A stretch of 64,000 nt of DNA. It comes from Candidatus Cloacimonetes bacterium HGW-Cloacimonetes-2. Lineage in GTDB: Bacteria; Cloacimonadota; Cloacimonadia; Cloacimonadales; Cloacimonadaceae. The position numbers were made by a program, and so were the translations under genes. Of the stretch, positions 45,104-53,990 are shown in pieces (the first letter of the stretch is position 1; every line of letters begins with the position of its first letter). The stretch covers positions 62,001 through 126,000 of the forward strand of contig PHBP01000002.1 of the NCBI GenBank assembly GCA_002842035.1, given 5' to 3'. The notes beneath the pieces were generated by a model. It made no database searches and was not told the origin of the DNA. It saw only the letters and a program-made list of their open reading frames with translations.

Positions 45104-46282
45104 TCAGACAAAGACGATCCGGGTTGACTTCAGGTATTTCTTTTCCAGGACTTTGCAATACTGCTTCATCAGATTGCGCCTGATCTCCAGATCTTTGGGC
45201 AGGGCAGGATCTTGATGGGCATCATTAATCTTTGTGCCTACCACAAATTCGATGATATCGCTATCGAGCAGGAGCTTCATCAGGCGTCGCACGGCATTAT
45301 CCGGCATAGTGTCGAGATTGGCATCTTCTTCCAGGGCAGAGAGGCAGCGGGAGAGGGTGATCGTACCCTCGGTCACCAGATCAAATCCTTTCATCGTGGC
45401 TGTAGGCGGAATCTCTGAATTGGTGCGTAATTCACGCAGGTTGACCTTGATATTGGTGCCTAGTTCGCGAGCCAATATCGCGGCGGTTGTGCCTCCGCAG
45501 ATTACCTTCTTGCCGGTAAATTCCTGAGCCAGCTCGGCGAGGATGGGATCGTGTTCCTTTTTGTAGGGAGGTCCTGTAAAGACCAGGGTGCGGCGGGGAT
45601 TACGCAGGTAGAGGGCAGCGCAGGTAATATCGTCTGCAGCCTTGTTACCATCGTATTCGCGGGCTTTTTGGGCGATGATCTTGCTGATTTCTCCGGCGGA
45701 GAGGCGGGGATTGCCGGTGATCAGATCCCGGATGTAGTCCTCAACGCGTTTCTCCTGCCAGCCCAGCGGCAGATGCGGCAGTCCCATACCGGATTGGCTC
45801 ACGCCATCCGAGTAATAGATAATGCGGTCTTCCGGCTGTAGCTCCAGTTCCGAGTAGTAGAGGTGGCTCTTGCGGAAGCTCTTGATGGGTATTTCCTGCT
45901 TTTCCACCTTGATCAATTCGCCGTTGCGGATGAGCGCGTACGGAGGATTGTCGTGTTCTATGATCCTTACTTTGCCATCGAAACCGGCATCGATAATGGT
46001 GAAAGTGCTATAGCCGATGTGGCGGTAGGAGCAGACGGGAAGGGTCTCGAGGATCACCTCGGCTGCACGTTTGATATCCATTCGTGAGCTGATAAAACCG
46101 GCAGCCATAGTGGTCGTCAAAGTGGCAAGCACACTGGCTTTGATCCCGCTGCCCAGGCCATCGGCAAGCACGCTTACGATGCGATCCGGGGTCTTGATGC
46201 TATAGAAACTATCACCACAGGACTGGTATCCGTGTTTGCAGATCTGGTAATAATCGGCTTCGAGAAAGTAATCCGGCATCAT
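45104..46282 (-). CDS. SpoIIE/PP2C-type serine phosphatase, hydrogenase-associated
   Basis: A 392-residue protein with an N-terminal PP2C-like SpoIIE phosphatase domain (residues 1-225). Metal-site segments are SVLADGLGSGIKAS and IIYYSDGVSQSGMG, with DDIT near its end. Residues about 230-392 form a second, unrecognised domain (LVFTGPPYKKEHDPILAELAQEF..., GGTTAAILAREL). Genes of this type recur next to sensory [FeFe]-hydrogenases, where a role in H2-dependent signalling has been proposed. The ATG overlaps the stop of the sensory hydrogenase by one base (TAATG). It is the last gene of the rex-hyd operon. Confidence 0.82.
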   Translation of the reverse strand: MMPDYFLEADYYQICKHGYQSCGDSFYSIKTPDRIVSVLADGLGSGIKASVLATLTTTMAAGFISSRMDIKRAAEVILETLPVCSYRHIGYSTFTIIDAGFDGKVRIIEHDNPPYALIRNGELIKVEKQEIPIKSFRKSHLYYSELELQPEDRIIYYSDGVSQSGMGLPHLPLGWQEKRVEDYIRDLITGNPRLSAGEISKIIAQKAREYDGNKAADDITCAALYLRNPRRTLVFTGPPYKKEHDPILAELAQEFTGKKVICGGTTAAILARELGTNIKVNLRELRTNSEIPPTATMKGFDLVTEGTITLSRCLSALEEDANLDTMPDNAVRRLMKLLLDSDIIEFVVGTKINDAHQDPALPKDLEIRRNLMKQYCKVLEKKYLKSTRIVFV

Positions 46283-47973
46283 TAATCCTTTGAGGAAAAG
46301 CTCTGCACGATGGAAGAGAGCAGGACTTCGCTATCGGCTGCGTTTTCCCCCAGAAGAAAGGCTATCTGCTGGACGGTTGTGAGGTTTTTGCGCATCACTT
46401 CCTGAGCCTTTTCGATGATCTGTTCACGCTGGATCACAGGCTCAGTGATGTCCTGGAGAATACCGCCCAGTAGCAGGTGTTTTTGGATGGAAAAGAGGGT
46501 AAGTCGAATGATCTTGCCACCAAAGCGGATATCCTGTATCTTGACCTCTGTGCCTTCGCGAATGGCATCGGCAAAGAGATTGTGAAAGGGAATCAGTCGT
46601 TCCAGATAGGCACCTTCCAGATCCGGATCGGCAATACCCACGATCTCTGCGTCTCCTCCAATGATATTGATGAAGGGAGCATTGGATTCTATTATCTTGA
46701 GGTTTTCATCTACGATCACGACTCCGGAGGGCATTGCCTTGATCAGGGCTGCGGCTTTGTTCTGAGCCAGCTTTCGCAGGTAGGAAACGCACATTGCGGG
46801 CTCGGCTTTGGCTTCGATCAAGGCAGAGGCGAAATCCTTGCAGGTATCATATCCACAGCCTCCGCAATTGAGCTCGTCCTCTCCCCTCTTCTTGCCAATG
46901 CGAAGCAGGGCTTCGGCAATCTCTGCCTTGGTGTGCTGCTCCTGAACGATCTCGCGGCTGGCATAGATTGCGCTGATATCCAGAGGGGCTACTTGAGATA
47001 AGGTTGAGGAGGGAGGAGTCTCTATCTGGACACGGTAGCGCTTTTGGGCAGTAGAGCCGCGTTTGGTAACGCCAGGGCCATTGACGCAGCCACCGGCACA
47101 AGCCAGGGCTTCGATGAAGATTGGACGATCAATCGGAAAGCTGTCGAGTTCTTCCAATGCCTGCGTGATTTCCTGTACTCCGGAAAAGCTCATAAAGAGA
47201 GTGTCTTCGGGTGGATTACAGCATTTGATGCCATCGATCATACCGCCATCGATGGGATAGAGTCCGCCTTCGGCAGCGCTAGTGGGAACAAAGCTTTGTC
47301 CGGAAACAAGCTTTGTCCAATCCAGGCTTTTGAGATTGAACCAGCGCCTTAGATCGGCAAAGGTGAGCGAGACATCAAAGATATCTTTGGTTTCATTCTT
47401 CTTTGCTACGCAAGGGCCTATGAAGACGATCCCGATCTCTGCTCCATAGGTGTTTTTGAGTAGCTTGCTGTGGGCTTGCAGAGGCGAGACCACTGGCGTG
47501 ATATACTTCACAAGATGCGGATAATACTGCTCTATCAAGTGAATTACGCTGGGACAAGCGGAGGATATCTGGATGCCTGCACCCTCTTCACGCAAGAGAG
47601 CTGCGCAGGCAGCTGAAACCACCTGCGCACCCAAGGCTGTCTCCGATACTCCGGCAAAACCAAGCTCCATTATTGCTGCAATCAGCTTTTGGCTGTCTAT
47701 CCCGCTGAATTCTGTGCGAAAGGATGGAGCCAGCGAGACATAGACTTGCTCTTTGGACTTCAGCAGCTTGATCGCATCACCCAGGTCGTTGCGTATCTTC
47801 TTTGCACCCACTGGGCAGACTTCTGTGCAGTGACCACAGAGGATACAGGCTTCGGGGATTACTTGTGCGCTGCCATCGACTACCCGGATGGCTTTGACCG
47901 GGCAGCCTCGAACGCACTTGTAACAATCCTGGCATTCGGTCTTTTCGGTGTATATCGGTTTCAGTTTATTCAT
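46282..47973 (-). CDS. Sensory-type [FeFe]-hydrogenase with PAS domain (HsfB-like)
   Basis: A 563-residue protein. Two 4Fe-4S ferredoxin motifs open it (CQDCYKCVRGCP, CILCGHCTEVCP). The hydrogenase core has modified H-cluster motifs: SACPS in place of TSCCP, GPCVAKK, and CAGGCVNGPG. A further cysteine cluster (CGGCGYDTC) precedes a PAS domain (about 400-520). Loss of the second cysteine in the first motif and the PAS module fit the group C sensory hydrogenases, which detect H2 rather than turn it over at high rate. It overlaps the ferredoxin gene by 4 bp and is followed by the SpoIIE phosphatase, its likely output partner. Confidence 0.85.
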   Translation of the reverse strand: MNKLKPIYTEKTECQDCYKCVRGCPVKAIRVVDGSAQVIPEACILCGHCTEVCPVGAKKIRNDLGDAIKLLKSKEQVYVSLAPSFRTEFSGIDSQKLIAAIMELGFAGVSETALGAQVVSAACAALLREEGAGIQISSACPSVIHLIEQYYPHLVKYITPVVSPLQAHSKLLKNTYGAEIGIVFIGPCVAKKNETKDIFDVSLTFADLRRWFNLKSLDWTKLVSGQSFVPTSAAEGGLYPIDGGMIDGIKCCNPPEDTLFMSFSGVQEITQALEELDSFPIDRPIFIEALACAGGCVNGPGVTKRGSTAQKRYRVQIETPPSSTLSQVAPLDISAIYASREIVQEQHTKAEIAEALLRIGKKRGEDELNCGGCGYDTCKDFASALIEAKAEPAMCVSYLRKLAQNKAAALIKAMPSGVVIVDENLKIIESNAPFINIIGGDAEIVGIADPDLEGAYLERLIPFHNLFADAIREGTEVKIQDIRFGGKIIRLTLFSIQKHLLLGGILQDITEPVIQREQIIEKAQEVMRKNLTTVQQIAFLLGENAADSEVLLSSIVQSFSSKD

Positions 47974-48212
47974 AACTGTAGCAGTTCTTTATCCAGTATT
48001 GCCGGCAAGTCCTCGGAGTGAACCTCGTGGTAGGGATTGCCGTTGATTGAGAGATTGGGTCCTTTGGAGCATTCGCCCATGCAGAGCGAACCTTCTATAT
48101 GGACGCTTTCACTAAGACCTTTGGTTCTAAGGTACTCCTCTATCACCTTGAGGTTTTCTCTGTTTTCCCTAGCAAAGCAGGAACTTCCCATGCAGATATG
48201 GATGGTCTTCAT
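47970..48212 (-). CDS. Thioredoxin-like [2Fe-2S] ferredoxin
   Basis: An 80-residue thioredoxin-fold ferredoxin. Its four cysteines follow the family spacing: C7 and C12 (CMGSSC) and C44, C48 (LCMGEC). It resembles the C-terminal domain of HydA and the N-terminal part of HydB, and similar small genes accompany sensory hydrogenases in other anaerobes. It probably passes electrons between the hydrogenase modules. It overlaps hydA (TAATG) and the sensory hydrogenase (ATGA). Confidence 0.88.
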   Translation of the reverse strand: MKTIHICMGSSCFARENRENLKVIEEYLRTKGLSESVHIEGSLCMGECSKGPNLSINGNPYHEVHSEDLPAILDKELLQL

Positions 48213-50209
48213 TAGTCCCTCACAGAGGCTTCTTTGCTGATCAGTTCCTTAATCTCTGCTAGTTTGGCATGGTGAATCACTTTGTCGCCAATACTGATGG
48301 TCGGGCCTTTGTCACATTGCTCGCTGCAGAAGGTGGCACCTATATCAAAGCGATTGCCCCAAGCATTCTCCTCGACCATTTGAAGGGTCTTGGCAAGGAT
48401 GTCCTGAGAACCACGCAGATAGCAGGAGGTACCTACGCAGACGCGAACCTTGCAACGATCCTCACTGCCTGTGCCGGAAAGGCTCAGCTCGTCATCATCG
48501 ATACGTTTACGATGTTTGTAAGCAGTATGCAGCAGTTCGTGTGCCTTGTGGCTATTGGGCTTGTCCAATAGAGCATCATAGAGCTCTGTAATAAAGGGAT
48601 TGTCCTGAGCTCTGTGCATAGGCATAGTCTTGTCAGCGTGATAAATTGACGTAGTACGATCCTTACGCTGCTTTTGGGATTGGACAATTGGCTGTCCTGC
48701 TCCGCCTGTGCAACCTCCCGGGCAAGCCATCACTTCAACGATATCATAATGTGTTTCTCCATTGACTATCTTGTCGCATAGCTCTTGTGCATTGCGAAGT
48801 CCATGCACTACAGCCATCTTGAGATTACCATCAGCAAGGCTGGCTTCACGCAGACCGGAACTACCACGTACTTCTTGCAGTACGATGCTTTCGGGTACAG
48901 GAATATCAAATTTGTCTGCAGCATATCGAAGTACTGCTTCGCTTACTCCACCGCTATTGCCAAAGATCACTCCGGCTCCGGTGGCAAAGCCCATTGGCAG
49001 ATCCATTGATTCAGGCTCTAGTCCACCCAGATCGATACCTGCTTCTTTGATCATTCTGCCCAATTCCTGAGTTGTAAGCACCACATCAACATCAGCGATG
49101 CCTTCGTGAGTAAACTCAGGACGCTTGCATTCATACTTCTTGGCGGTGCAAGGCATTATTGAAACTATAAAGAGCTTCTCTTTCTCTACCTTGAGCAGCT
49201 CCGGCAAGCGTTCTTTGGCAATTGCTCCAAACATCTGCTGGGGAGAGCGGCAACTGGAGAGATTGCCCAGGAGCTGGGGATAGCTTTGCTCTGCATACTT
49301 CACCCAGGCAGGGCAGCAGGATGTGAAAATCGGGAGCTTTTCGCCCTTGGCCTTACGAGAGATAAACTCATTTGCTTCTTCGATCACAGTAAGATCGGCA
49401 GAGAAAGCTGTATCAAAGACCTTCTCAAAGCCCAATATCCGCATTGCAGCGACCATCTTACCAGTCGTGATGTCTCCGGCTGGGAGATTGAACATCTCGC
49501 CCAAGGCTACTCGCACAGCGGGTGCAATCTGAGCAACTACGTATCTGTCATTGCTGTGGATAGCATCCCAGACTTGGGGAATATGGCTCTTGACTGTAAT
49601 AGCACCGGTGGGACATACAGCAGCGCACTGTCCGCAATTGACACAATCCACCTGGGATAAGCTTTTGCCATAGGCTGCAGCTACATTGACGTTTTGACCA
49701 CGAGCCGCAAAGTCTATCGCGCCTATGCCTTGAATCTCATCGCAGAACCTTACGCAATCACCACAGAGTACGCATTTATTGGGATCTCTTACTAGTGATT
49801 CGCTACCGAGATCTTTGGGCTTGCGCTCACGTGTCTGACGAAAACGAACCTTGTCTATCGATAGTCTGTTTGAGATATCACGCAGTTTGCAATCAGATGC
49901 ACGACTGCACTTTGTGCATTCCTGATCGTGATTGGCAAGCAGCATCTCGACGATAGTTTTACGCAGCTTGAGAATCTGATCTGTATGCGTCTTGATCCGC
50001 ATTCCTTCAAAAGGCTCCGTAGAGCAGGAAGTCACCAAACCTCTTCCCTCCAGCTCGACCATACAAAGCCTGCAAGCACCATAGATACTGAGCTCACTGT
50101 GGTAACAAAAGGTCGGAATCTCGATATGTGCCTTGCGAGCCAGGGCAAGGATATTGGTCTCGCCTTCCCAAAGGACAGGCCGGTCATTTATATAGATGTA
50201 TTTGTCCAT
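48212..50209 (-). CDS. hydA: Bifurcating [FeFe]-hydrogenase catalytic subunit HydA
   Basis: A 665-residue catalytic subunit that makes H2. Domains in order are a plant-type [2Fe-2S] (C35, C46, C49, C62), His-Cys3 (H94, C98, C101, C107), two 4Fe-4S (C146-C156 and C189-C199), the H-cluster domain with TSCCPAW (297-), MPCTAKK (352-358) and EVMACPGGC (492-500), and a C-terminal thioredoxin-like [2Fe-2S] domain (about 580-660). This layout with HydB and HydC is that of the trimeric enzyme that oxidises NADH and reduced ferredoxin together. GGGGAGA precedes the ATG. No maturation genes (hydEFG) are in the window. Confidence 0.95.
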   Translation of the reverse strand: MDKYIYINDRPVLWEGETNILALARKAHIEIPTFCYHSELSIYGACRLCMVELEGRGLVTSCSTEPFEGMRIKTHTDQILKLRKTIVEMLLANHDQECTKCSRASDCKLRDISNRLSIDKVRFRQTRERKPKDLGSESLVRDPNKCVLCGDCVRFCDEIQGIGAIDFAARGQNVNVAAAYGKSLSQVDCVNCGQCAAVCPTGAITVKSHIPQVWDAIHSNDRYVVAQIAPAVRVALGEMFNLPAGDITTGKMVAAMRILGFEKVFDTAFSADLTVIEEANEFISRKAKGEKLPIFTSCCPAWVKYAEQSYPQLLGNLSSCRSPQQMFGAIAKERLPELLKVEKEKLFIVSIMPCTAKKYECKRPEFTHEGIADVDVVLTTQELGRMIKEAGIDLGGLEPESMDLPMGFATGAGVIFGNSGGVSEAVLRYAADKFDIPVPESIVLQEVRGSSGLREASLADGNLKMAVVHGLRNAQELCDKIVNGETHYDIVEVMACPGGCTGGAGQPIVQSQKQRKDRTTSIYHADKTMPMHRAQDNPFITELYDALLDKPNSHKAHELLHTAYKHRKRIDDDELSLSGTGSEDRCKVRVCVGTSCYLRGSQDILAKTLQMVEENAWGNRFDIGATFCSEQCDKGPTISIGDKVIHHAKLAEIKELISKEASVRD

Positions 50210-50224
50210 TATTATCTCCCCTTA

Positions 50225-52117
50225 TTAGCTGATGGCTTTGAACTTACAGGTGCTTACGCAAGCACCGCACTTGATGCAGACCAGCGGATCGATACTATGC
50301 GGCTGTTTTACTTCACCGCTGATCGCGCCAACCGGACAGACTCTCTTGCAAAGGGTGCAGCCCTTGCAAATCTCCGGATCAATAGAGATCGGAGTGAGAG
50401 CTTTGCAAGAACGAGTAGGGCAATACTTTACCTTGACGTGAGCTTCGTACTCATCGCGGAAATAGCGCAGTGTGGAGAGCACAGGATTGGGTGCTGACTT
50501 GCCAAGCCCGCAAAGGGAAGTGATCTTCACCGCTTCACCGGCTTCCTGCAAAAGCTCCAAAGTCTCCTCCGTAGCTTCTCCGGCTACCACATCTTCCAGC
50601 ATCTCGAGCATCTGTCGTGTGCCTTCACGGCAGGGCACGCACTTCCCGCAGGATTCGTGCTGAGTAAAGGTCATAAAGTAGCGGGCAGTCTCGACCATAC
50701 AGGTGCTGTCGTTCATCACGACCATACCACCTGAGCCAACCATCGCACCAATAGTACCCAGTGAATCAAAATCCAGAGGGAAATCCAGATGTTCGCGAGT
50801 AAGGCAACCACCGCTGGGACCGCCTATTTGCACTGCTTTGAAGGCATCGTTGTTGATCTTGCCATCTTTATCAAGGACGCCACCGCCAATCTCAAAGACG
50901 ATCTCACGGATAGTCGTGCCAAAGGGAACTTCGATCAGTCCTGTATTGGCAACGTGTCCGGTAAGAGCAAAGGTCTTTGTGCCGGGAGATTTGGCTGTGC
51001 CAACACTGCGGAACTTATCCACTCCCTGTTGCAAGACGATAGGCACAAGGGCAAGGGTCTCAACGTTGTTGATCACAGTCGGCTTGCCAAAGAGTCCTTT
51101 CTGAGCAGGGAAAGGCGGCTTGGGATTGGGCATTCCACGCTTGCCTTCGATTGATGCCAGGAGAGCTGTTTCTTCTCCGCAGACAAATGCACCGGCACCT
51201 TCCATCACATTGATGCGAAAGCCTTTACCACTGCCAAAGACGTCGTCGCCCAGGATACCGTAATCTTCGGCAATCTTGATCGCTTTGCGGATACGTGTGC
51301 AAGCCAGCGGATACTCCATACGGACATAAACATAGCCTTCATCAGCACCGATAGCTCTGGCTGCAATCATCATTCCTTCGATCACGCTGTGGGGATTGCC
51401 TTCCAGGATAGATCTATCCATAAAAGCACCCGGATCACCTTCGTCTCCGTTGCAAACCACATACTTCTTTTCGTTGTCTTCACGACGGGCAAAATCCCAC
51501 TTTAATCCTGTGGAAAAGCCACCGCCGCCACGTCCACGCAAGCCGCTATCCTGATAGAGCTTGCAGAGTTCTTCCGGGCTGTATTTGGTGTAGGCATCAC
51601 GAGCGGAAAAGTAACCGCCATGCGCAATGTATTCACTGATATTCTCAGGATCAACGTGCCCGCAATCCTTGAGCCCGGTACGGCTTTGGCGCGTGTAAAA
51701 AGGTATCTCGGCTGTGCCTTTGTAGGCCTTGCCGCTCACCGGATCGTGATATAGCAAGCGCTCGATCAGCTCATCCCTGAGGATTGATTTCTCTACAATC
51801 TCTTCTGTATCTTCAGGTTTCACGTGGCCATACATAATACCTGCAGGCTCAATTGTGACCAGCGGACCTACCTGGCAAAAGCCCTGGCAACCGCTACCGA
51901 CCATATAGACATCGTGATCCTTGTGATCGGTGTGATCATCAGATTTGAGCGATACAGTAATATCCAGGCCTCTGAGGGCGATAGAGTTTTTGAGGCTCTC
52001 AAAGACTTTGAGCGAACCATTGGCAATACAACCGGTTCCTGCGCAGACCACTATACGCTTCTTGCAGCGTGCACGAGCTTCATTGTAGGCATCGCGAATT
52101 TGTTCCAGCTTAGGCAT
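50225..52117 (-). CDS. hydB: Bifurcating hydrogenase flavoprotein subunit HydB (NuoF-like)
   Basis: A 630-residue NuoF-like subunit that binds FMN and NADH and is the likely bifurcation site. It has an N-terminal thioredoxin-like [2Fe-2S] domain (VVCAGTGC ... GCQGFCQ, residues about 20-115), the flavin/NADH core with GLRGRGGGGFSTGLKW and AGAFVCGEETALLASIEG, the 4Fe-4S motif SCGKCVPCREGT, and two C-terminal 4Fe-4S motifs (CKGCTLCKRVCP, CIKCGACVSTC). The start overlaps the hydC stop by 8 bp, and hydA follows after 15 bp. Confidence 0.96.
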   Translation of the reverse strand: MPKLEQIRDAYNEARARCKKRIVVCAGTGCIANGSLKVFESLKNSIALRGLDITVSLKSDDHTDHKDHDVYMVGSGCQGFCQVGPLVTIEPAGIMYGHVKPEDTEEIVEKSILRDELIERLLYHDPVSGKAYKGTAEIPFYTRQSRTGLKDCGHVDPENISEYIAHGGYFSARDAYTKYSPEELCKLYQDSGLRGRGGGGFSTGLKWDFARREDNEKKYVVCNGDEGDPGAFMDRSILEGNPHSVIEGMMIAARAIGADEGYVYVRMEYPLACTRIRKAIKIAEDYGILGDDVFGSGKGFRINVMEGAGAFVCGEETALLASIEGKRGMPNPKPPFPAQKGLFGKPTVINNVETLALVPIVLQQGVDKFRSVGTAKSPGTKTFALTGHVANTGLIEVPFGTTIREIVFEIGGGVLDKDGKINNDAFKAVQIGGPSGGCLTREHLDFPLDFDSLGTIGAMVGSGGMVVMNDSTCMVETARYFMTFTQHESCGKCVPCREGTRQMLEMLEDVVAGEATEETLELLQEAGEAVKITSLCGLGKSAPNPVLSTLRYFRDEYEAHVKVKYCPTRSCKALTPISIDPEICKGCTLCKRVCPVGAISGEVKQPHSIDPLVCIKCGACVSTCKFKAIS

Positions 52118-52610
52118 TTTCCTTCTCCTCTGCTTCGATTTTAGCGATCAGTTGTAAAGCCTGCTCAGGCGTAACCTGACCGTGTACCTCGTCATCAACA
52201 ACCAACACGGGCGCCAGACCGCAAGCTCCCAGGCAGGAGACGGTCTCAAAAGTGTACATCATATCGTCTGTGGTGATCTTCTTGGGCGTAAGATTGAGCT
52301 TTGCCCGGATCGCATCGATCACAGCGGAAGAACCACGCACGTGGCAGGCAGTACCATCACACATCTTTAGGATATGCTTACCTTTGGGCTCGAGAGAAAA
52401 GTGGCTGTAAAAGGTAGCCACGCCATAGAGACGGGCTGGAGAGACGCCCAGGGAAGTAGCGATAAAGGTCATCACTTCCTGAGGCAAATAGCGGTATTCT
52501 TCTTGCACCGCCTGCAAAATCGGGATGATCTTGGTCTCGCTGCGTTCAAAGCGATCCAGAATCTCCATCACCTTGTTGAAGCTGTGAGCTGCTGCGTAAG
52601 TCGCACTCAT
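52110..52610 (-). CDS. hydC: Bifurcating hydrogenase subunit HydC (NuoE-like)
   Basis: A 166-residue thioredoxin-fold NuoE-like subunit with one [2Fe-2S] cluster. The ligand cysteines lie in CDGTACHVRGS and the later SCLGACGLAPV. The preceding helical region (ETKIIPILQAVQEEYRYLPQEVM) is typical. AGGAG precedes the ATG at 52610. It is the first structural gene of the hydrogenase operon, 93 bp after rex. Confidence 0.95.
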   Translation of the reverse strand: MSATYAAAHSFNKVMEILDRFERSETKIIPILQAVQEEYRYLPQEVMTFIATSLGVSPARLYGVATFYSHFSLEPKGKHILKMCDGTACHVRGSSAVIDAIRAKLNLTPKKITTDDMMYTFETVSCLGACGLAPVLVVDDEVHGQVTPEQALQLIAKIEAEEKENA

Positions 52611-52703
52611 TGTTACTCCTGTATCTATTTTTTAATGATTTATTAAGACGTACTTTTAGAACCAAGGTAAAACTTGTGATTTGGCTCGGAACCTGCGACT
52701 ATG

Positions 52704-53354
52704 CTATATCAAGTCCCGGGGAGCAGTATTGTAAAGCTTTTCAGCAACTCTGCGCGATAAGACGGCAAGAGAAGCGCTCATATCGATGTTTTCGACTATG
52801 ATCTCGGTTGGTAGCTCCAGCTTGACCGGAGTAAAATTCCAAATGGCGATAACGCCGTTTTCAACCATCAGATTTGCCACTTCCTGCGCTGCTTCGGCAG
52901 GAGTCGTAATAATCCCGATATGGACGTGCAATCTGGATAAAAGATTAGTAAACTTGTCCATTCCATAGATCGGGATGCCATGCAGATATGAACCAGTGGC
53001 TTCAGGCTTGGCATCAAAGGCGGCAATAATGCGCAGCCCCTTGCGACTAAGCTCCGAATATCCCATCAATGCCTTGCCCAGATGACCTACGCCTACCAGG
53101 AAGCAGGAGCTAACATCATTCCAATTGAGACATTGCTCGATGGCATTGATCAGATCGTCGATGCGATGGCCAACCTTGGGCGTGCCGACCACACCTGTGT
53201 AAGCCAGGTCTTTGCGAACCTGCGTCATATGTACATCGGTAAAGACCGCTATCTTGGTAGCAGTAACGGTTCTGATCCCGGTCTTCTTGAGCTGGTATAG
53301 AGTCTCAAGATACTTGGGCAATCTCTTCAGAGTCAAAATCGGTATCGAATCCAT
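52704..53354 (-). CDS. rex: Redox-sensing transcriptional repressor Rex
   Basis: A 216-residue Rex repressor, which senses the NADH/NAD+ ratio and releases DNA when NADH is high. An N-terminal winged helix (residues 1-75, with TQVRKDLAYTG) precedes the Rossmann domain with GVGHLGKAL (88-96) and AAFDAKPEATG. A domain-swapped C-terminal helix ends the protein. GAGGA precedes the ATG. Its place before hydCBA predicts that it controls the hydrogenase and probably itself. No textbook Rex palindrome is visible in the flanking DNA; an imperfect repeat array lies just upstream. Confidence 0.94.
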   Translation of the reverse strand: MDSIPILTLKRLPKYLETLYQLKKTGIRTVTATKIAVFTDVHMTQVRKDLAYTGVVGTPKVGHRIDDLINAIEQCLNWNDVSSCFLVGVGHLGKALMGYSELSRKGLRIIAAFDAKPEATGSYLHGIPIYGMDKFTNLLSRLHVHIGIITTPAEAAQEVANLMVENGVIAIWNFTPVKLELPTEIIVENIDMSASLAVLSRRVAEKLYNTAPRDLI

Positions 53355-53375
53355 CTTTTATCCTCGCTTCTGGGC

Positions 53376-53424
53376 GTTATCAATAATCTGTTATCGATAT
53401 TTCTGTATCGACTAAATCTGTCAA
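53376..53424 (-). promoter_or_regulatory. Possible rex promoter with three tandem 15-bp repeats
   Basis: In plus orientation three units follow one another: GTTATCAATAATCT (53376), GTTATCGATATTTCT (53390) and GTATCGACTAAATCT (53405). A minus-strand TTGACA (53424-53419) abuts the third unit, with weak -10 candidates inside the second. The array therefore covers the likely rex promoter and is an operator candidate. Confidence 0.45.
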
Positions 53425-53460
53425 GATAATTCTACTCTCTTTTTATCGACTTACTCGTAA

Positions 53461-53475
53461 TGCTATAATATAGCA
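53461..53475. promoter_or_regulatory. Short perfect palindrome with TATAAT core
   Basis: TGCTATAATATAGCA has 7-bp arms around one base and lies 107 bp upstream of the rex start. It could be a second operator or part of a divergent promoter. The function is unknown. Confidence 0.35.
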
Positions 53476-53594
53476 GTGTTATAGAACGGCACTTTTCTCG
53501 ATCATTAGTCTTTCAATCTGCATTGACTAATTATGACTAACACTACTATCTCTACTCTCTGCCCCCTATCCTTTATGAAGCAGATGCAGGGAGC

Positions 53595-53804
53595 AGGCAA
53601 GCACCAAGCCGGGAGATCCACAGGCCTACGCCTGCGATAGACCCGGGATAGACCCGGGAATCTCCCGGCAATTCCTTAGGAGACAGTACTTTAGCCTTGC
53701 CTCTTGGGTGGTATGATGCTAAACGTATATACAACAGTCGTTTGATGCCTGTTCATACAGGGTTCAAGCAGGGTACATACAGGGTAGAAGCATCCTACAG
53801 GCAT
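53595..53804 (-). repeat. 210-bp structured repeat, copy D
   Basis: This is the inverted partner of 42654-42865. The head has GCCGGGAGAT (53608-53617) and ATCTCCCGGC (53660-53669), enclosing CAGGC/GCCTG and two CCCGGG boxes; the tail (53742-53799) is the 11-bp-periodic module. Differences between copies largely spare the outer stem. The rest of the 53355-53990 gap holds no gene. Confidence 0.9.
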
Positions 53805-53921
53805 GATACGAAGCAGGGAAAATGCCGCAAAGCCAGACCCGTAGATCACTTCAAAGCTATCGCAGAGCCACGTTTGTATCATATCCTATACCTTCTTCCG
53901 CCACATAGGGGAAAATAGGGC

Positions 53922-53951
53922 TTGACAAAGAGGCTTTGATCCGCGTAGAAT
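53922..53951 (+). promoter_or_regulatory. Sigma70-like promoter for the tandem ATP-grasp genes
   Basis: TTGACA (53922-53927), an 18-bp spacer and TAGAAT (53946-53951). The expected start leaves a leader of about 33 bases before the ATG at 53991. Confidence 0.8.
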
Positions 53952-53990
53952 GAAAAAAGTTACAAATCACTGTTGTTGAGGATGATGCTT

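Noticed and set aside
42654-53804. CRISPR array
   Set aside because: The repeats have no spacers of uniform length, the 11-bp units are contiguous, and no cas gene is present.
53697-53918. 73-aa plus-strand frame whose product resembles that of a minus-strand frame at 42445-42762 (shared GFKQG..R..ASY)
   Set aside because: Both frames lie over the 210-bp repeat and start with TTG. Amino-acid identity is lower than nucleotide identity, so the likeness follows from the DNA repeat and not from selection on protein.
53355-53990. Second tRNA or small structured RNA gene in the rex upstream region
   Set aside because: No T-arm (GTTCGA) or acceptor stem is present; the only strong structure belongs to the 210-bp repeat.
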